From Crossaster papposus (lineage: Eukaryota > Echinodermata > Asteroidea > Velatida > Solasteridae): DNA of 64,000 nt. Position numbers and translations under genes: made by a program. Positions 27,532 to 38,311 of this stretch are shown here, in pieces. Under the pieces are notes generated by a model that was not told where the DNA came from, did no database searches, and saw only the letters and a program-made list of their open reading frames with translations. How positions within the stretch are numbered: position 1 is the first letter of the stretch; every line of letters starts with the position of its first letter. The stretch lies in NCBI GenBank assembly GCA_037893245.1, contig JBAIAA010000024.1:248001-312000 (forward strand), written 5' to 3'.

Positions 27532-28802
27532 TTAACGGGGAAAACCACTAGTTGCCACAGTTTGTAGAAACTGACATTGCTTGTCAGGAGAAAGATAAAA
27601 CAATACTTTTAGCTTGTTTCAATTTGCCCTTGCGTAAGCCATGTTTACCAGAGCGCAGTAGGCATAACAGGTGTATACCAAACACGTGCCCGCCCCAGCT
27701 ATCCTAGCACAGACCCAACCACACTCGACTATTTGTCTGCTTGATAGTAAATCGTTATCGCACACAGAACATCGAGTGCCTTGAAATTATTGTGCAAACC
27801 CAGCGAAGAATGGAACAAATTTCGCCTTCGTGTACATGTATATATACCATCGAACTGCCAAAATTGATTTTTTTTTTAGGTCCCTCCGTTTTTGGAGGAA
27901 TGTATAGGCGAGATTAAATAAAGTGATCCAGAGGCATTTAGGATTTAATCAAAACGTAGGAACAAAATACCGGTTTAAGTTAGATTAAAAACGGTGGGCT
28001 TGGTTACAATTAAGCGCCGATATTGAACCGATATCACAATGATTGATTAAGCATTTTATCTAATATAGTAAGTAAAACAAACGCCGAAAGTTGGGCAGGC
28101 GTTGTGGAGAGCGTATATATACTGACAGTGTGTGCTTAGCCCAGTTTTCCCCGTCGATGCTTAATTTGATAGAAGCCAAACTCCATGGATGATATCGAGT
28201 GAAAAAAGTGCCATTAGTTCTTGTGAGAAACGAACACCCCTCCTATAAACTCAACGTGGAGTTTGAGTGTTTGGTTTTCAGTACGACACCCAACGGCGAT
28301 TCGAGAAATAAACAAAAATATTGCACAAATATCCACCACGAAACTTGTGTCTTTTGAACAGAGTAAAACCTTAATGATTTTTCATCGACAAAAATAAAAC
28401 CATTCGTGTCTGGCAAAACACGCCTACGAGTTAATAGCGTTGTTTGGACATAACAACCGCGTAATGTTGATATGCTTGGGGTCCGCAGGCATTATTTTTG
28501 TTGAAGCACGTAACTCCAAAAAAACTACAAAAAAAATACCATCTTTTAAAAAATATATAAAGACTTACGAGCAGTCAACATTTGGGTCAAAAATCATTGA
28601 TCGTTTTTTTCCCAGAGGGGAATTCATCAATTTGATTCCTTTTGTTAGACTACTCGTTTGATTTCTTTCTTTCATTTTTTTTTAATGAAGCAATGAACAG
28701 CTTTAAAAGAAGAACAGCTTTTTAATGGCTTTTTGGACTCCAGGGAGGTAGTGTCTCCGGGGAGAAAAACAAACCGCATCTCCAGCGCTAGGGTCGGGAG
28801 TG

Positions 28803-28827
28803 ATTGGGAGGGGACGGAGTATAAAAG
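28803..28827 (+). promoter_or_regulatory. TATA-box-like site in the DMRT intron, plus strand
   Basis: TATAAAAG at 28820-28827, preceded by ATTGGGAGGGG. It is in a small GC-rich patch and points opposite to the DMRT gene. No credible coding start follows; an antisense non-coding transcript is the only role I can suggest. Confidence 0.15.
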
Positions 28828-29645
28828 GGTGCTTGCCCAAACGTCTTGAGAGTTAAGGCACTAGAGGCAGGGGGGGGGGGGATGACCGAAAGACTAGGTC
28901 TGTTCAGAGTTGTGTTAGGCTACAAAGCGGCGTGATGTGTGTCACGGGTCAGACCAAGCAAGCACGCGAGGCAAAACGCGAGAAAGACGGCGTCGTCATC
29001 TCCCAAATCACCGTATAACGAGAATGGTCGGATTGATGACCGATTGATCCATTTTTAGCCGTCGGTTAAAATATATACTAACAGGTTTTTTTTCAAGTTG
29101 AATTAAATCAAGTCGCTATTAATAAACACGCTTAGCGTTTTAGTTTTCAATTTAATTAAATAAATCGTACGATTTCCTCTCAATCCTGACTAGAATTTGT
29201 TTTGTTATTTTGACCGATTTCCAGTTTGTTTCAGTGAAGAAAGACGAGCAGCACACGAGGTAAACGATTTATCCATTAACTCCAAGGCTGTGTGCACATT
29301 TCTATTGACATTGGAGGATTCAGGGCTGTTAGGGTTAATAAAAATACATGTTTTCTAGCAAGTCTAAAACAAATCAGAATGAGGCCAAAACTCAGTTTTG
29401 ACATTTGTGCGTACACTATACATTTTGTTTTAATATTAAAAATAAAGAAATAATTTGCATGCACATGAGCGTTGTCATAGAACAACTAGCACGAATTTCA
29501 ACTTACTATACTATACTCCTCATTGATGATGCAACAATTGCGATATTTTCCTAACATTATTGGAATAATATTCGGATAAACATTGTGCGTACTTTCGGGG
29601 TCTCACTCCCACAATAAGACCTCTTGAATATATATCACCGAAAGA

Positions 29646-29666
29646 CCCCCCCCCCCCCCCCCCCCC
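29646..29666. repeat. Poly(C) tract (C21)
   Basis: Twenty-one C followed by ACCCCCACC, inside the DMRT intron. Confidence 0.9.
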
Positions 29667-30464
29667 ACCCCCACCTCTCAAAAAAATGTGAATAAGAGAA
29701 AGAAAGAAAAAGGCAAACGGTAAGATTGCCGCGCGAGTAAATGGACTCAGCACACGTTGACACTCATTATATTCCCATCACGGTTTGTTTGCGAATTGCG
29801 CTAGCCAACAATACAGCGTGTCTAGGACGGCCTACCGCCGCCGAGACCTGTTGCCGCGACTACCCACGAACAAAGACTCGCCCGTCCGCCGCCTCCACGC
29901 GCCATCCAAGCCCCGGGCTCAGATCTCCAAGATACTGCACACGTGCGTCTATACTATACGGGACTCTCGCTAGACCAAGACGAAATTATCAGTCTCTCTA
30001 TAAAAAAAAGGCTAATAATGGCTGCAAAATTGGTTTGAAAAAAAATAGGATAGATCAAGGAGGCAAAGAAAGGGATACTGGTAGGGATATTAAGTGCCTG
30101 CACGTGGGGGAAAAGTCGGTTGGAAACATTTGAATACCATTATTTAGGTATTCCATTAAAACATCCAGTTAATAACGTTTACCGTGCGAAATCGGACGTG
30201 ACACGAGAAATCGACATTTCCGTGTAATAAATGCGCGCCCCGCGCCTAAACGGTGCCCGTTTGTCCATGCATTATTATCAATTGATACTTAAGTATTTCG
30301 AACACATAATAATTAAGTTAATATTGAAGGAGGAAAATACATTTGTATAAATTCATTATTTTTATTTTACCAGTGATTTGTTTTGGTTTATTGTTTTTAC
30401 ACGAACGTCTTGGATAAGCTGGGCAATCGTTACGCACCGTGTGTTGTGCATACATTAAGACTAA

Positions 30465-31191
30465 TGGCCCAGTCACAATGTCGGCGATCTGTCGGGGATT
30501 AGTTTTGGCCGGGGGTCGTCGTAGAAAATAAAGAATCCTTGAACAATCCTAGCAATAATCCTAATAAAAGTGGAGCAGTCACATTGTCTGAGATTTTTTC
30601 AAGGATTTTGACCCGGTTTTGTCGAAAAATCGTGGGATTAGCCTCCGATCGCCTCCGATTGCATCGGAGACGATATCTGCAGCAAGAGCGTCTCAAACTT
30701 TTAGCGATCCGATCGGAGGCGCCCTTATATACACGGCGATTTACTACGATTCCACCGTACGATTCGTCGGAGACGATCACAGAAAGCGTACGAATCGTCG
30801 CAGGGCGCCTCCGATTCAGTCGGAGGGCGCCGGAGACCACTCGCAGACATTGAATCTCAACCTGAATTTCCAATCCCACACAGAATCTTGCGACTAGTCT
30901 CAGATTATTCGGAGGACGCCTCCGATTAATCGGAGGGCATCGTAGGTCATCGGAGATTGTGTCTGGGATGCCCAAAATGGGTGAAAAATCTTGCGAGCAA
31001 TCTTAAAATTTTAAGTTCAAAGTTGGGGACCGCGACGGGTGTGGCGATGCCTAAAAAATCTGCGACAAGCCGCAGGCGTCCGGAGAGCGCCTCCGACGGG
31101 TGCAAAATCGTGAGATCTGTCTCAAGATTTTGTTCAAATTTCCCGGTTTTACCCATCGCCGACGCATCGCAACTGATTTGTGACTGGCCCA
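30465..31191. mobile_element. PIF/Harbinger-like MITE (non-autonomous TIR element)
   Basis: A 727-bp element in the DMRT intron. The left end TGGCCCAGTCACAA and the reverse complement of the right end TGGGCCAGTCACAA differ at one of 14 bases. The ends are flanked by a TAA duplication (30462-30464 and 31192-31194). A 3-bp TWA target duplication is characteristic of PIF/Harbinger. The interior is CpG-rich and made of degenerate units around CTCCGATT and ATCGGAG, often facing each other. A second copy of the terminal motif (15 of 18 bases) sits inside at 30571-30588. There is no transposase frame. The 90-160-codon frames seen on both strands follow from the Arg-rich reading of CCG/CGG repeats. 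Confidence 0.7.
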
Positions 31192-32405
31192 TAAGCTGGT
31201 GTATAACTCCGTTTATACGCGCGATGGGAACCAATATTGGTGGCAGAAGTATAACTCCCGTATGGTCCCCTTGTCCCCTGGCCTGTGATTGATCACTCGC
31301 TCTAATATTCCCCACTAAAGAATAATATTATGATGGCAAACTGATGACTGGGCAATACACTGGTTACAAGTTATTCATTAGTAATGGTGCAAAGTGCTTC
31401 TGTTGTTGAATTGGTTCAATCGGCGGTAGGGTTCCGACCCCCGGTCTCCCCTTCCCCTCCCCGCTACGATCCATCTTCAGTTTAAGACTCAAGTCAGTTG
31501 GGCCTCGCTTCTTATTTTTTTGTTTTGTTTGTTTGCCGATTTAAACAAAGTCATGGAATAGTTTAACACCTCGGGGGGCTCTCTGCTCTACGAGTCAAAA
31601 TGGCAGCGAGGTAGAAAGGGCACGAGACAGAAGATTAATCAAAAGGGATTAGAAGCAAACGCGGTGAACTCCTCGAAAACAGCCAACAAAAAAAAACTGA
31701 GGAGAAAAGGCGAACGGGAAAAAAATCTCTAAACCCCCTTCACAACATTATTGGCTGTTTTTTTGAACCGGTAGTAGCTTTTTACGCTCAGTTAGCGCAC
31801 CGTGCTTGGGCCGGCGATGGACCAGAAAATCGAGGTGATCGGAGCGGAAAGAGCCGGCCGACTTGAACGGCAAGCAAAGACCGCTGCGTTTAAACCACAC
31901 CGCGCGCTCAGTTGATCTTGACAAGGTTGGTTTGATGAAAACCATGATGATGATCATCACGATGATGGCTTCGTTTGGCTCACCAACCAACACCCTTTGC
32001 ACTTTTCCGTCTTTCCGTCACCCCCCCTTTTCCTTCTCCCCGATCCGACGCACTCACCGAGACTAAATTTAATTTTGGTTAATATTGTCATGGCTTTTAT
32101 TTGATCGGGCCGTGTGATTAGCACATCCTTTCAATAAAATCAACTTTCGGACGATAAGACAGGCGATTAGCTTCACTTGAGTGCGGATCCTTGACTGCGA
32201 ATGAGCCGGGGTATATATTGCAATTGAGGCTTTGTTATTGGGACCGCGATAACCCGCCAAAAAATGTTTGGTTAAGTAGACTAATTTAATTGGAAAATAT
32301 CACAAGGGCAGTGATTGTCTGTGACACTACAATCTTAATTATGTCTCATTGTTTGATCTTTAATTTGCCGTAGTGTCAGTTAAAAGAAGGGATGGGGTTT
32401 GAGAA

Positions 32406-32466
32406 GGGGGGGGGGGGGTGGGGGGGGGGGGGGGGGGGTGGGGGGGGGGGGGGGGGGGTGGGGGGG
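32406..32466. repeat. G-rich minisatellite, period 20 (T followed by G19)
   Basis: Sixty-one bases of G broken only by T at 32419, 32439 and 32459, exactly 20 apart. It is inside the DMRT intron. Very strong G-quadruplex potential on this strand, which is the non-template strand's complement for the DMRT gene. Confidence 0.85.
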
Positions 32467-34804
32467 ACAACTACAAGTTTGTGAGGTTGACGGATGAAAA
32501 ACTCGAAAAGTCTCTAGGATTCTCTTTTAGGACTCCCATCACATTCAAACTGTGATGAGATAAGTCAACAATTAAAAAAAAATAGCTAGAAATTAAACAA
32601 AAAAACTAAAAGATTAACAAAAACCTATAATTTGGACAATTTAGACTACTTGTTTAGCCGGTCTAATCAAATGTATACCGGTATACCATCTTTATACTGC
32701 ATATTTTTTATTAATTTTTTACTAAATAAAACCCAACATATTGTGAAAACCAACACAATTATAGACTATAGAGTTCAAGTGACCTTGTCCTGTAGTTTAT
32801 AATCAACAGGTTCTGTGACAATATTTTAGCGTATTCTGTTGCGACGACAAGTGCCTAAAAAAAGTGGAGGTTGAGAGCACTGACTCGATGTCTGAAACAC
32901 ATGATGAAGTTCTCTATCTATCGACAGTGATCAATTAGTTTCGTTTTCATACTCCAGCTAATTAAAAGTGCTTGTTATAGTGGCTTGACGTTCAGTACTA
33001 GCTCGAGTCTATACACGTGCTATTAAAATGAAAGCCAAGTCAAACAACACGTGTTGGCGAAAATGCAACAAGCTGCTAGTAACAATTATCTCATGTGATC
33101 TACGGCGAAAGAAAGTACATGTACCACGGTCGGTCTATACCGCGTACGGGGTACTTTAACCATACAGACCTGAACATCAAATTCAGCTGGCGATTCGGGA
33201 GTGGTTTTTTTTCCAGAAGGGTTCAATAATACAAACCGGGACCTTTAAAGGGGCGTTATGGGACCACGGGGTCTAAACTGGGTTTTAGGGTGCAAACAAA
33301 TGTTATAGGCCTATCACTGGTCATGTAAGGGAAATGGTTGGCAGCGTGTTCTAAAGAAACGGGTTCCATTTAAAATAATAAAAATGTATTTAACAGAAAG
33401 CTACATAACGTTAGGAATGAGCTAAACTCAACTGAAAGTTGATATACTTAAATTGCTGCTAAGGGTTTTTCCAATGAACATTTTTATTATGTTATTTATT
33501 CTCCCTATCATCCCTGATTCGGCTAAAATTCTGGGTCCAAAATCCACTCGTCATTTGCACAGCTTGATAAATTTGCGACAGAGATAACTCAAATGAAACA
33601 AATGAAACAAATTAGGCTTTCGGTTTCAATTGAAAATGTCAATTCAAATTGAAATTTGACAACTGTAAAGAAAAGTTGAAACAAAATAGAAACAGCAATA
33701 AAGTGAAAGGGATGAACACCAGACAGGTGTTCTTTAAACTAATGCAATAAGCCTAAAAGTTAAGAAAATGCAATTTCTTTTGTATTCAACTATAGAAATC
33801 ACAGAGAAAACGTACACGGACTACCATTGACGTCGTCATAATGCTGTAGGGTGCACCGCACCAAGCAAGCCCCATTGAAAACAGTACAATCAACCAAGTT
33901 CAGGCCCAAATAACATACAAGCCGACATCACTCGCGGGGGTTTCTCAAACAACAATTAAATGATGTTCTTGTTCTTCATCTTTCCATTTCCTTTCATTTT
34001 GGTGGGTTAGCCAATTACATTTTTTAATATTCACACCAAAACAAACTCACCTTCTGAATATAGTGAGACTCCCCGGCCTGCAAGCAGCCATTTTATATAC
34101 GGTATCCCTCTACTTTCAGGCAAATGGGACCCATTTTTACCGTAATTTTATTAAGTCTTTCCTCAGATAAAAGTTGATTCTCGGCTATATTTACACAATC
34201 CCACCTATTTTTGTTTTAAAACGGTTACCTTTGTAAAATAAAAGTTGTGGGTAAACTGTTCATGCTAATGAACCGCGTAGTTGTGAACACTGTAAGATTT
34301 CAGCATTAACGCCCTCAACGGCAGTGTATCGACAAAGACTTGCAAGACAAGTCCAGGCCTCATACTTCATGGCGAGAGAAATGTGCTTATATGCAGTGAT
34401 CGATCCTAAATGTGAAGCTTATAAGACCGACAATATCGAAAGGGTTTTGAAATAATTGAAGCTATTTGTGTAAACACAATGATAGCACAATCGCGATACG
34501 GTATCGTCGATATGAATATGACGAATTTCTGGAAGCGACAATAAACCCTCCTGGCCAAAAATATATTTTGCAAAATGGCTGGAGTTGATAAATAGAAATG
34601 ATTCCAGCTATGACAGAGAATTTAACACTTTTACAGAAAATGTACTGATAGAACAATATAATTTTGAACAGTATAAAATTCAGTTCGTCGGGCTTCTCAA
34701 ATCCATTCTATTTCCTTTTGTCTCTGTATCGTTCGATTTCTTTCTCCATTTTTGTCTGGATTTGTTCGAACATCAATCATCGGCCATTTTATTGATTGTC
34801 AAAG

Positions 34805-34844
34805 CTATAACGGCAACACGTGTTCTATAACGGCAACACGTGTT
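34805..34844. repeat. Perfect 2 x 20-bp tandem repeat with E-box
   Basis: CTATAACGGCAACACGTGTT is repeated twice without a mismatch. Each copy ends in the palindrome AACACGTGTT, which contains CACGTG. It lies about 2.1 kb into the DMRT intron, so it is a possible bHLH-binding tandem site as well as a simple duplication. Confidence 0.8.
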
Positions 34845-35136
34845 ATTTGCACAGACAACAGGAGTCCCTGTGGCAAGTTATGCGTTATTTTGTATAGGGG
34901 CTGCAACAGCGATGTGTTGCACGGAGTGGTGCCGTGTGTCCGTTCGATATCTCTGCACGATAACAAGGCAAATTCTGATGTGATTCTGAGAGTTAGAAAT
35001 CCTTTTTGGTGTGCGAATTTACTGTCATCACAACAATAGTTTCTGAAGCATTAACAGTTAAGACTCACTTAAGTGTCTGTCGATGTTTTATCGGAATGTT
35101 TATTGTGAAGCTGATCTTTATGATTTAATAATATTA

Positions 35137-35179
35137 AATCATATATTATATTATATATAAATCATATATTATATTATAT
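35137..35179. repeat. AT-rich tandem repeat, period 22
   Basis: Two copies of a 21-bp AT-only unit apart from one C (starting AAATCATATATTATATTATA at 35137 and 35159), with a partial palindrome just before it. Confidence 0.7.
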
Positions 35180-35869
35180 TAGGGCGTATATTATACATGT
35201 ACGTCCTTCACTTATAATCGTTTTGCAATGAAAGACAATGTAGAACTGTCTATGATTATTCACGCGGTAAACATTCTTTGGTCATTTAGTGTCGACAGAA
35301 AATGTAATATTCCCTTTAATTGATGTTTCCAGAACCTTTATGCACCCTGCCTTCACATACATTATGGATATTTTAACTACAATTTCCATTAATTGTTTTT
35401 TTGAAAAGTCGCACTAAAAGAGTCCAGTTTCCATAACAGTTCATCTTAAGTTTCATTAACTAAAACACTGGCATATTCAGAAAATAAAAGTTCGTAATAG
35501 AACGAGATGGTGGCCAGAAAAAGACTTAGAACTAAACTTAATGTAAAAAGCAGCGAAGGTTTTTCAAAAGGTTCCTTGGACCACTGGGTACAAGAAACTA
35601 GGCCGACTGATTAGCGGTGATTTTTGTTATATAACTTCAGCGTTACACTCCCAAATCATACTCTAAGTAATGATCATCGTCAAACTTAACCAATCCTATA
35701 CCAGTACAATACATTATGTTGCACTACCTCCGTTATTTTGATTTGCAAATTTCCCCTCGTGATGTGGGACACGATGCATGCAAAGTAAGAATAGGAGAGA
35801 ATGACAGGATGCAATAATGTCCACCAATGTCATAATTATCGGTGTAGCTGTTTTTATTTTGCGATCGGT

Positions 35870-36225
35870 TACGGACCGACTCGCGCAGCTGCGTGAGTGA
35901 GTAAACACGGTGTTGGGGGCCCGAACGGGGCGTGCGAGTCGCTATAGCCCGCGTCAAACGTCGGTATAAAACCAGTAGTGAACTGAACCCGTGGTCTAAG
36001 CCCGTGTCCAGATAAGCCTAATTGCCAAGCCATTAAAAGACCATCAGAAACGGGACTTGTCGCTGCGATAACTGCACCGCCCCGTGTGAGATTGACGCGT
36101 GGGTTGGGGGTAATAGCGCCGTGTCGCATAGCTGACGAGTCTCGCTGCGCGGTACGGGGGCGAGTCGGGCGCGACGAGGGGTCTCGTGCTAGTTTACACG
36201 GGGGACAACTTTCCCATGTCATCGG
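35870..36225. promoter_or_regulatory. CpG-rich block in the 5' part of the DMRT intron
   Basis: About 350 bp with far higher GC and CpG density than the AT-rich DNA on either side, beginning roughly 740 bp into the intron. It includes an AT-rich island with TAATTG and ATTAAA and a GTATAAAA string near 35970. Frames of up to 117 codons run through it but resemble nothing known. A first-intron regulatory element or an alternative exon are both possible. Confidence 0.25.
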
Positions 36226-36674
36226 CTTACAACCTCAACACGCCGGTGGGTTGTTAGAAGTATCGTTAGCTTAATTGTGACAACAACGAAACCAGAGTTG
36301 TGACTGACTTTTAGAAATGAGTGTCGGAAAAACAACGACGTGAAAGTAAAAAAAATAAGTTTTCTAAAGGACATAATTTGAAATATTTCATCGCCTGTTG
36401 TTTCACCATAATACAGATAATTATTTGGAGGAAACAAAATTTAAAACAACTATAAAACAAGTAAAAACAGGTAATTTTCCTTACTTTGTTTTCGTTAAGG
36501 TAACTCTGTTCGGATATTTACCACTCTTTATCAAATGATAATTTTGATGGGCAAAATAAACTGATAGAATATTTAGGAACATTAATCGCGAGCACAAGTC
36601 ACAAGTAATTACACGTAACTTACTCGATTTCGCCCAACCAAAAAAGTAGCATTATTTGGTGAATTGTTTATATA

Positions 36675-36760
36675 TATTTATTTCACATTGAAAGCTGGCT
36701 TTTTGGGAGAAGACATTGGTAGTGGTGGGTTCGAATCCTGGCAAGACACCACTAAAAAAT
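36675..36760 (+). repeat. Possible tRNA-derived SINE fragment
   Basis: GGTTCGAATCC at 36728-36738 is a perfect B-box match, followed by TGGC and a stem-like repeat of GTGGTG/CACCAC. It lies at the other end of the DMRT intron and in the opposite orientation to the fragment at 26503. A full cloverleaf cannot be drawn. Confidence 0.2.
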
Positions 36761-36962
36761 ACACTGAAAATACACTGCTTATATTTGCCTACTTGCCTAA
36801 TTAAACAATAATTACCTAATATTATTAATATACAAACAGGTATTAATTCATAAACGTACATCCCGTGGACTGTTTTCAATTGACGGTAGTTTGACTTTTT
36901 CTAATGACGTTTGATTTCAAGACAAACATTTTGAAACGATGATGTAACGAAGGTAAACTTAC

Positions 36963-37398
36963 CAGGGATATCATGATGGTCACCGTCCTCGTCTCCAATA
37001 TCCATGGGTCGTGGCGACAACTCGTCCCCGGAGTCCGAGGAACCGAACAGCGGTCCGTTAGCCGACAACATACCGAAGCTGCACCCAGCACCGGGGGAGC
37101 AGGCACGCAGGCCCATTGCGATGGCGTCCTCCGCAGCCTGTTGTCGCTTCAACGCCACCTGCGCCGCCATGACACGCTGTCGCTCGGCAATCAGGTTGCA
37201 TTTCGGACAGCGACAGTCCCTGAAACGACAGTGTCGTTTATGTCCCTTCAACCAGGAGATGACACCGTGATTGCGACAGCGAGCGCACTTTGGTTTCCGG
37301 GCGCCCTTTTCGGTTAGGGGCCCTCTCAGTAAAGACATAGTCTGCATATCGATAACCGGTCGTTCCATCATGACTGTTGAGTATTTTGATTTTAACAT
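36963..37398 (-). CDS. dmrt3: DMRT3/Dmrt93B-type transcription factor, exon 1 (DM domain)
   Basis: First coding exon of a DM-domain transcription factor, a nuclear sequence-specific DNA-binding protein of the doublesex/mab-3 family. It contributes residues 1-145 plus the first base of codon 146. The DM domain is at about residues 34-80. All eight zinc ligands are present in the family spacing: C38, C41, H44, H53, C57, C62, C64 and C67. The recognition-helix segment ([19 protein letters not shown]) follows. The variants SWLKGHKR and CRFRDC, and the tail [11 protein letters not shown], fit DMRT3/Dmrt93B better than DMRT4/5, which has ALKGHKRYCRWKDC and QEENEARE. A possible acidic/Ser patch spans about 120-145. 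The start is the ATG at 37398; an in-frame TAG lies nine bases upstream. M10 and M11 are alternative starts. The exon ends CCCTG|GTAAGT, a strong donor. Being a DM protein is near certain; the paralogue group is likely but inferred. Confidence 0.95.
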
Positions 37399-37506
37399 GA
37401 AACTCTATGTAAAAAAAAACCCGGAGTAGTCTACAGGTGAGTTGAGGATGTAGACGACACGGCGACTGCTGGGAACTATGACGAAGACTCGACTTCACTC
37501 GACTGA
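37399..37506 (-). promoter_or_regulatory. Putative 5' UTR with Inr/DPE-like core promoter
   Basis: On the minus strand, TCAGTC at 37506-37501 matches an initiator, with its A at 37504. AGTTCC begins exactly at +28 and matches five of six positions of the DPE consensus RGWYVT. I see no TATA box at the right spacing. This would give a leader of about 106 nt. Both motifs are short, so chance is a real alternative; a spliced 5' UTR is also possible. Confidence 0.25.
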
Positions 37507-37695
37507 AAAGATCTTTGTTGGGTTAGCACAAACGATGGTGAACTAAAAGACAACCCGAGTCCATCTGCGATCAGCTATACAAGTTGACTGTTTGGTTCTA
37601 CCGGCGTTTTCGGAACAATTACAGTCAATACACAGTTATGACTGAACATCCCCAATAAAAAAAAGAGGCAGAGTTCGCCAAAAAAGAAGAAGAAA

Positions 37696-37731
37696 TTGGA
37701 TGATGAGCAACACAGCCGGGCGCTGATTGGT
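37696..37731 (-). promoter_or_regulatory. Two CCAAT boxes upstream of the DMRT gene
   Basis: CCAAT occurs on the minus strand at 37731-37727, in the favourable context GACCAATCAGCGC, and again at 37700-37696. They lie about 300-330 bp upstream of the ATG and about 190-230 bp from the putative initiator. NF-Y binding is the usual meaning of this motif. Confidence 0.3.
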
Positions 37732-38220
37732 CGAGGTAAAGCACCAATTAGAATCGTTGTCTAATACGCAACTCGTTAGTCAGTTGTTAGTGTTACTATA
37801 CCATCGCCAATCACTGATATAGCATAGACAGTGCATTTGGATGCCAGGAAGGCAGGAGTGTACTATTCAACCACTCACTTAGCAGGGCGAGGACGTAATC
37901 TCAGCCTGCTTGTAACCCGACAGAGCTTTTCGTCAGCTCGGGCCCGGGTCAAACGGAAATCTTAGCTTCTCCGGTTTCGTAGCGGAGCAGTGAGCAGCAG
38001 CTTTTCTCTTTTACTCTGGCAATGTGGCCGTTAGCTCGAGACAAGAGACTCACTGAGGACGCTTTAGTGGTAAAAAAAAACCTTACGGGGTCTACAACCA
38101 AGTTGGTGGTTTCACGGATTGTCACCCACACGGACCCTGTGTAACTTTTCTTGTTAGCACACATGGACTAATTTGTCAGAAAACCGAGCGGCGGTCTAAT
38201 GGGGAACTGTTGATTGACGC

Positions 38221-38311
38221 ATTGGGTGATTGACACGCGCTGCCCGCCTCGATCTGGAGCTCCTATTGGCTGGGGTCGACCCGAACACGTGGTCTGTACA
38301 TTGTGACGTCA
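38221..38311 (-). promoter_or_regulatory. CRE, E-box and CCAAT group upstream of the DMRT gene
   Basis: Within 91 bp: minus-strand CCAAT boxes at 38221-38225 and 38265-38269, a CACGTG E-box at 38286-38291 and a perfect palindromic CRE (TGACGTCA) at 38304-38311. The block is CpG-containing and lies about 0.9 kb upstream of the start codon. It could be a proximal enhancer or an upstream promoter; direction is not fixed by the palindromes. Confidence 0.3.

Larger units (their letters stand above)
26333..36962 (-). other. Intron 1 of the DMRT gene (10,630 bp, phase 1)
   Basis: Bounded by GTAAGT at 36962-36957 and TGTGCAG at 26339-26333, read on the minus strand. It interrupts codon 146. It contains the inverted-repeat elements, G/C tracts, CpG-rich block and duplicated E-box listed separately. 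No further DM, DMA or other recognisable exon was found. An unrecognised alternative exon cannot be excluded, especially in the GC-rich patch 29800-29970. Confidence 0.9.

Noticed and set aside
29741-30133. 130-codon plus-strand frame in a GC-rich intronic patch
   Set aside because: No recognisable domain, and two other frames are open over the same patch. Kept only as a note that an alternative exon is not excluded.
30499-30975. 158-codon minus-strand Arg-rich frame, with 104- and 111-codon frames opposite
   Set aside because: It lies wholly inside the TIR element. The Arg-rich composition comes from CCG/CGG repeat units, with no transposase motif.
36728-36738. tRNA gene suggested by a perfect B box
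   Set aside because: The T-stem pairs poorly, and no acceptor stem or anticodon arm can be drawn at the right spacing.
36901-36961. Extension of the DM-domain frame past the donor (KFTFVTSS... to a stop at 36901)
   Set aside because: Reading through the GTAAGT would lose the DMA domain. The splice to 26332 keeps frame and restores the known domain order. An unspliced short form is possible but unsupported.
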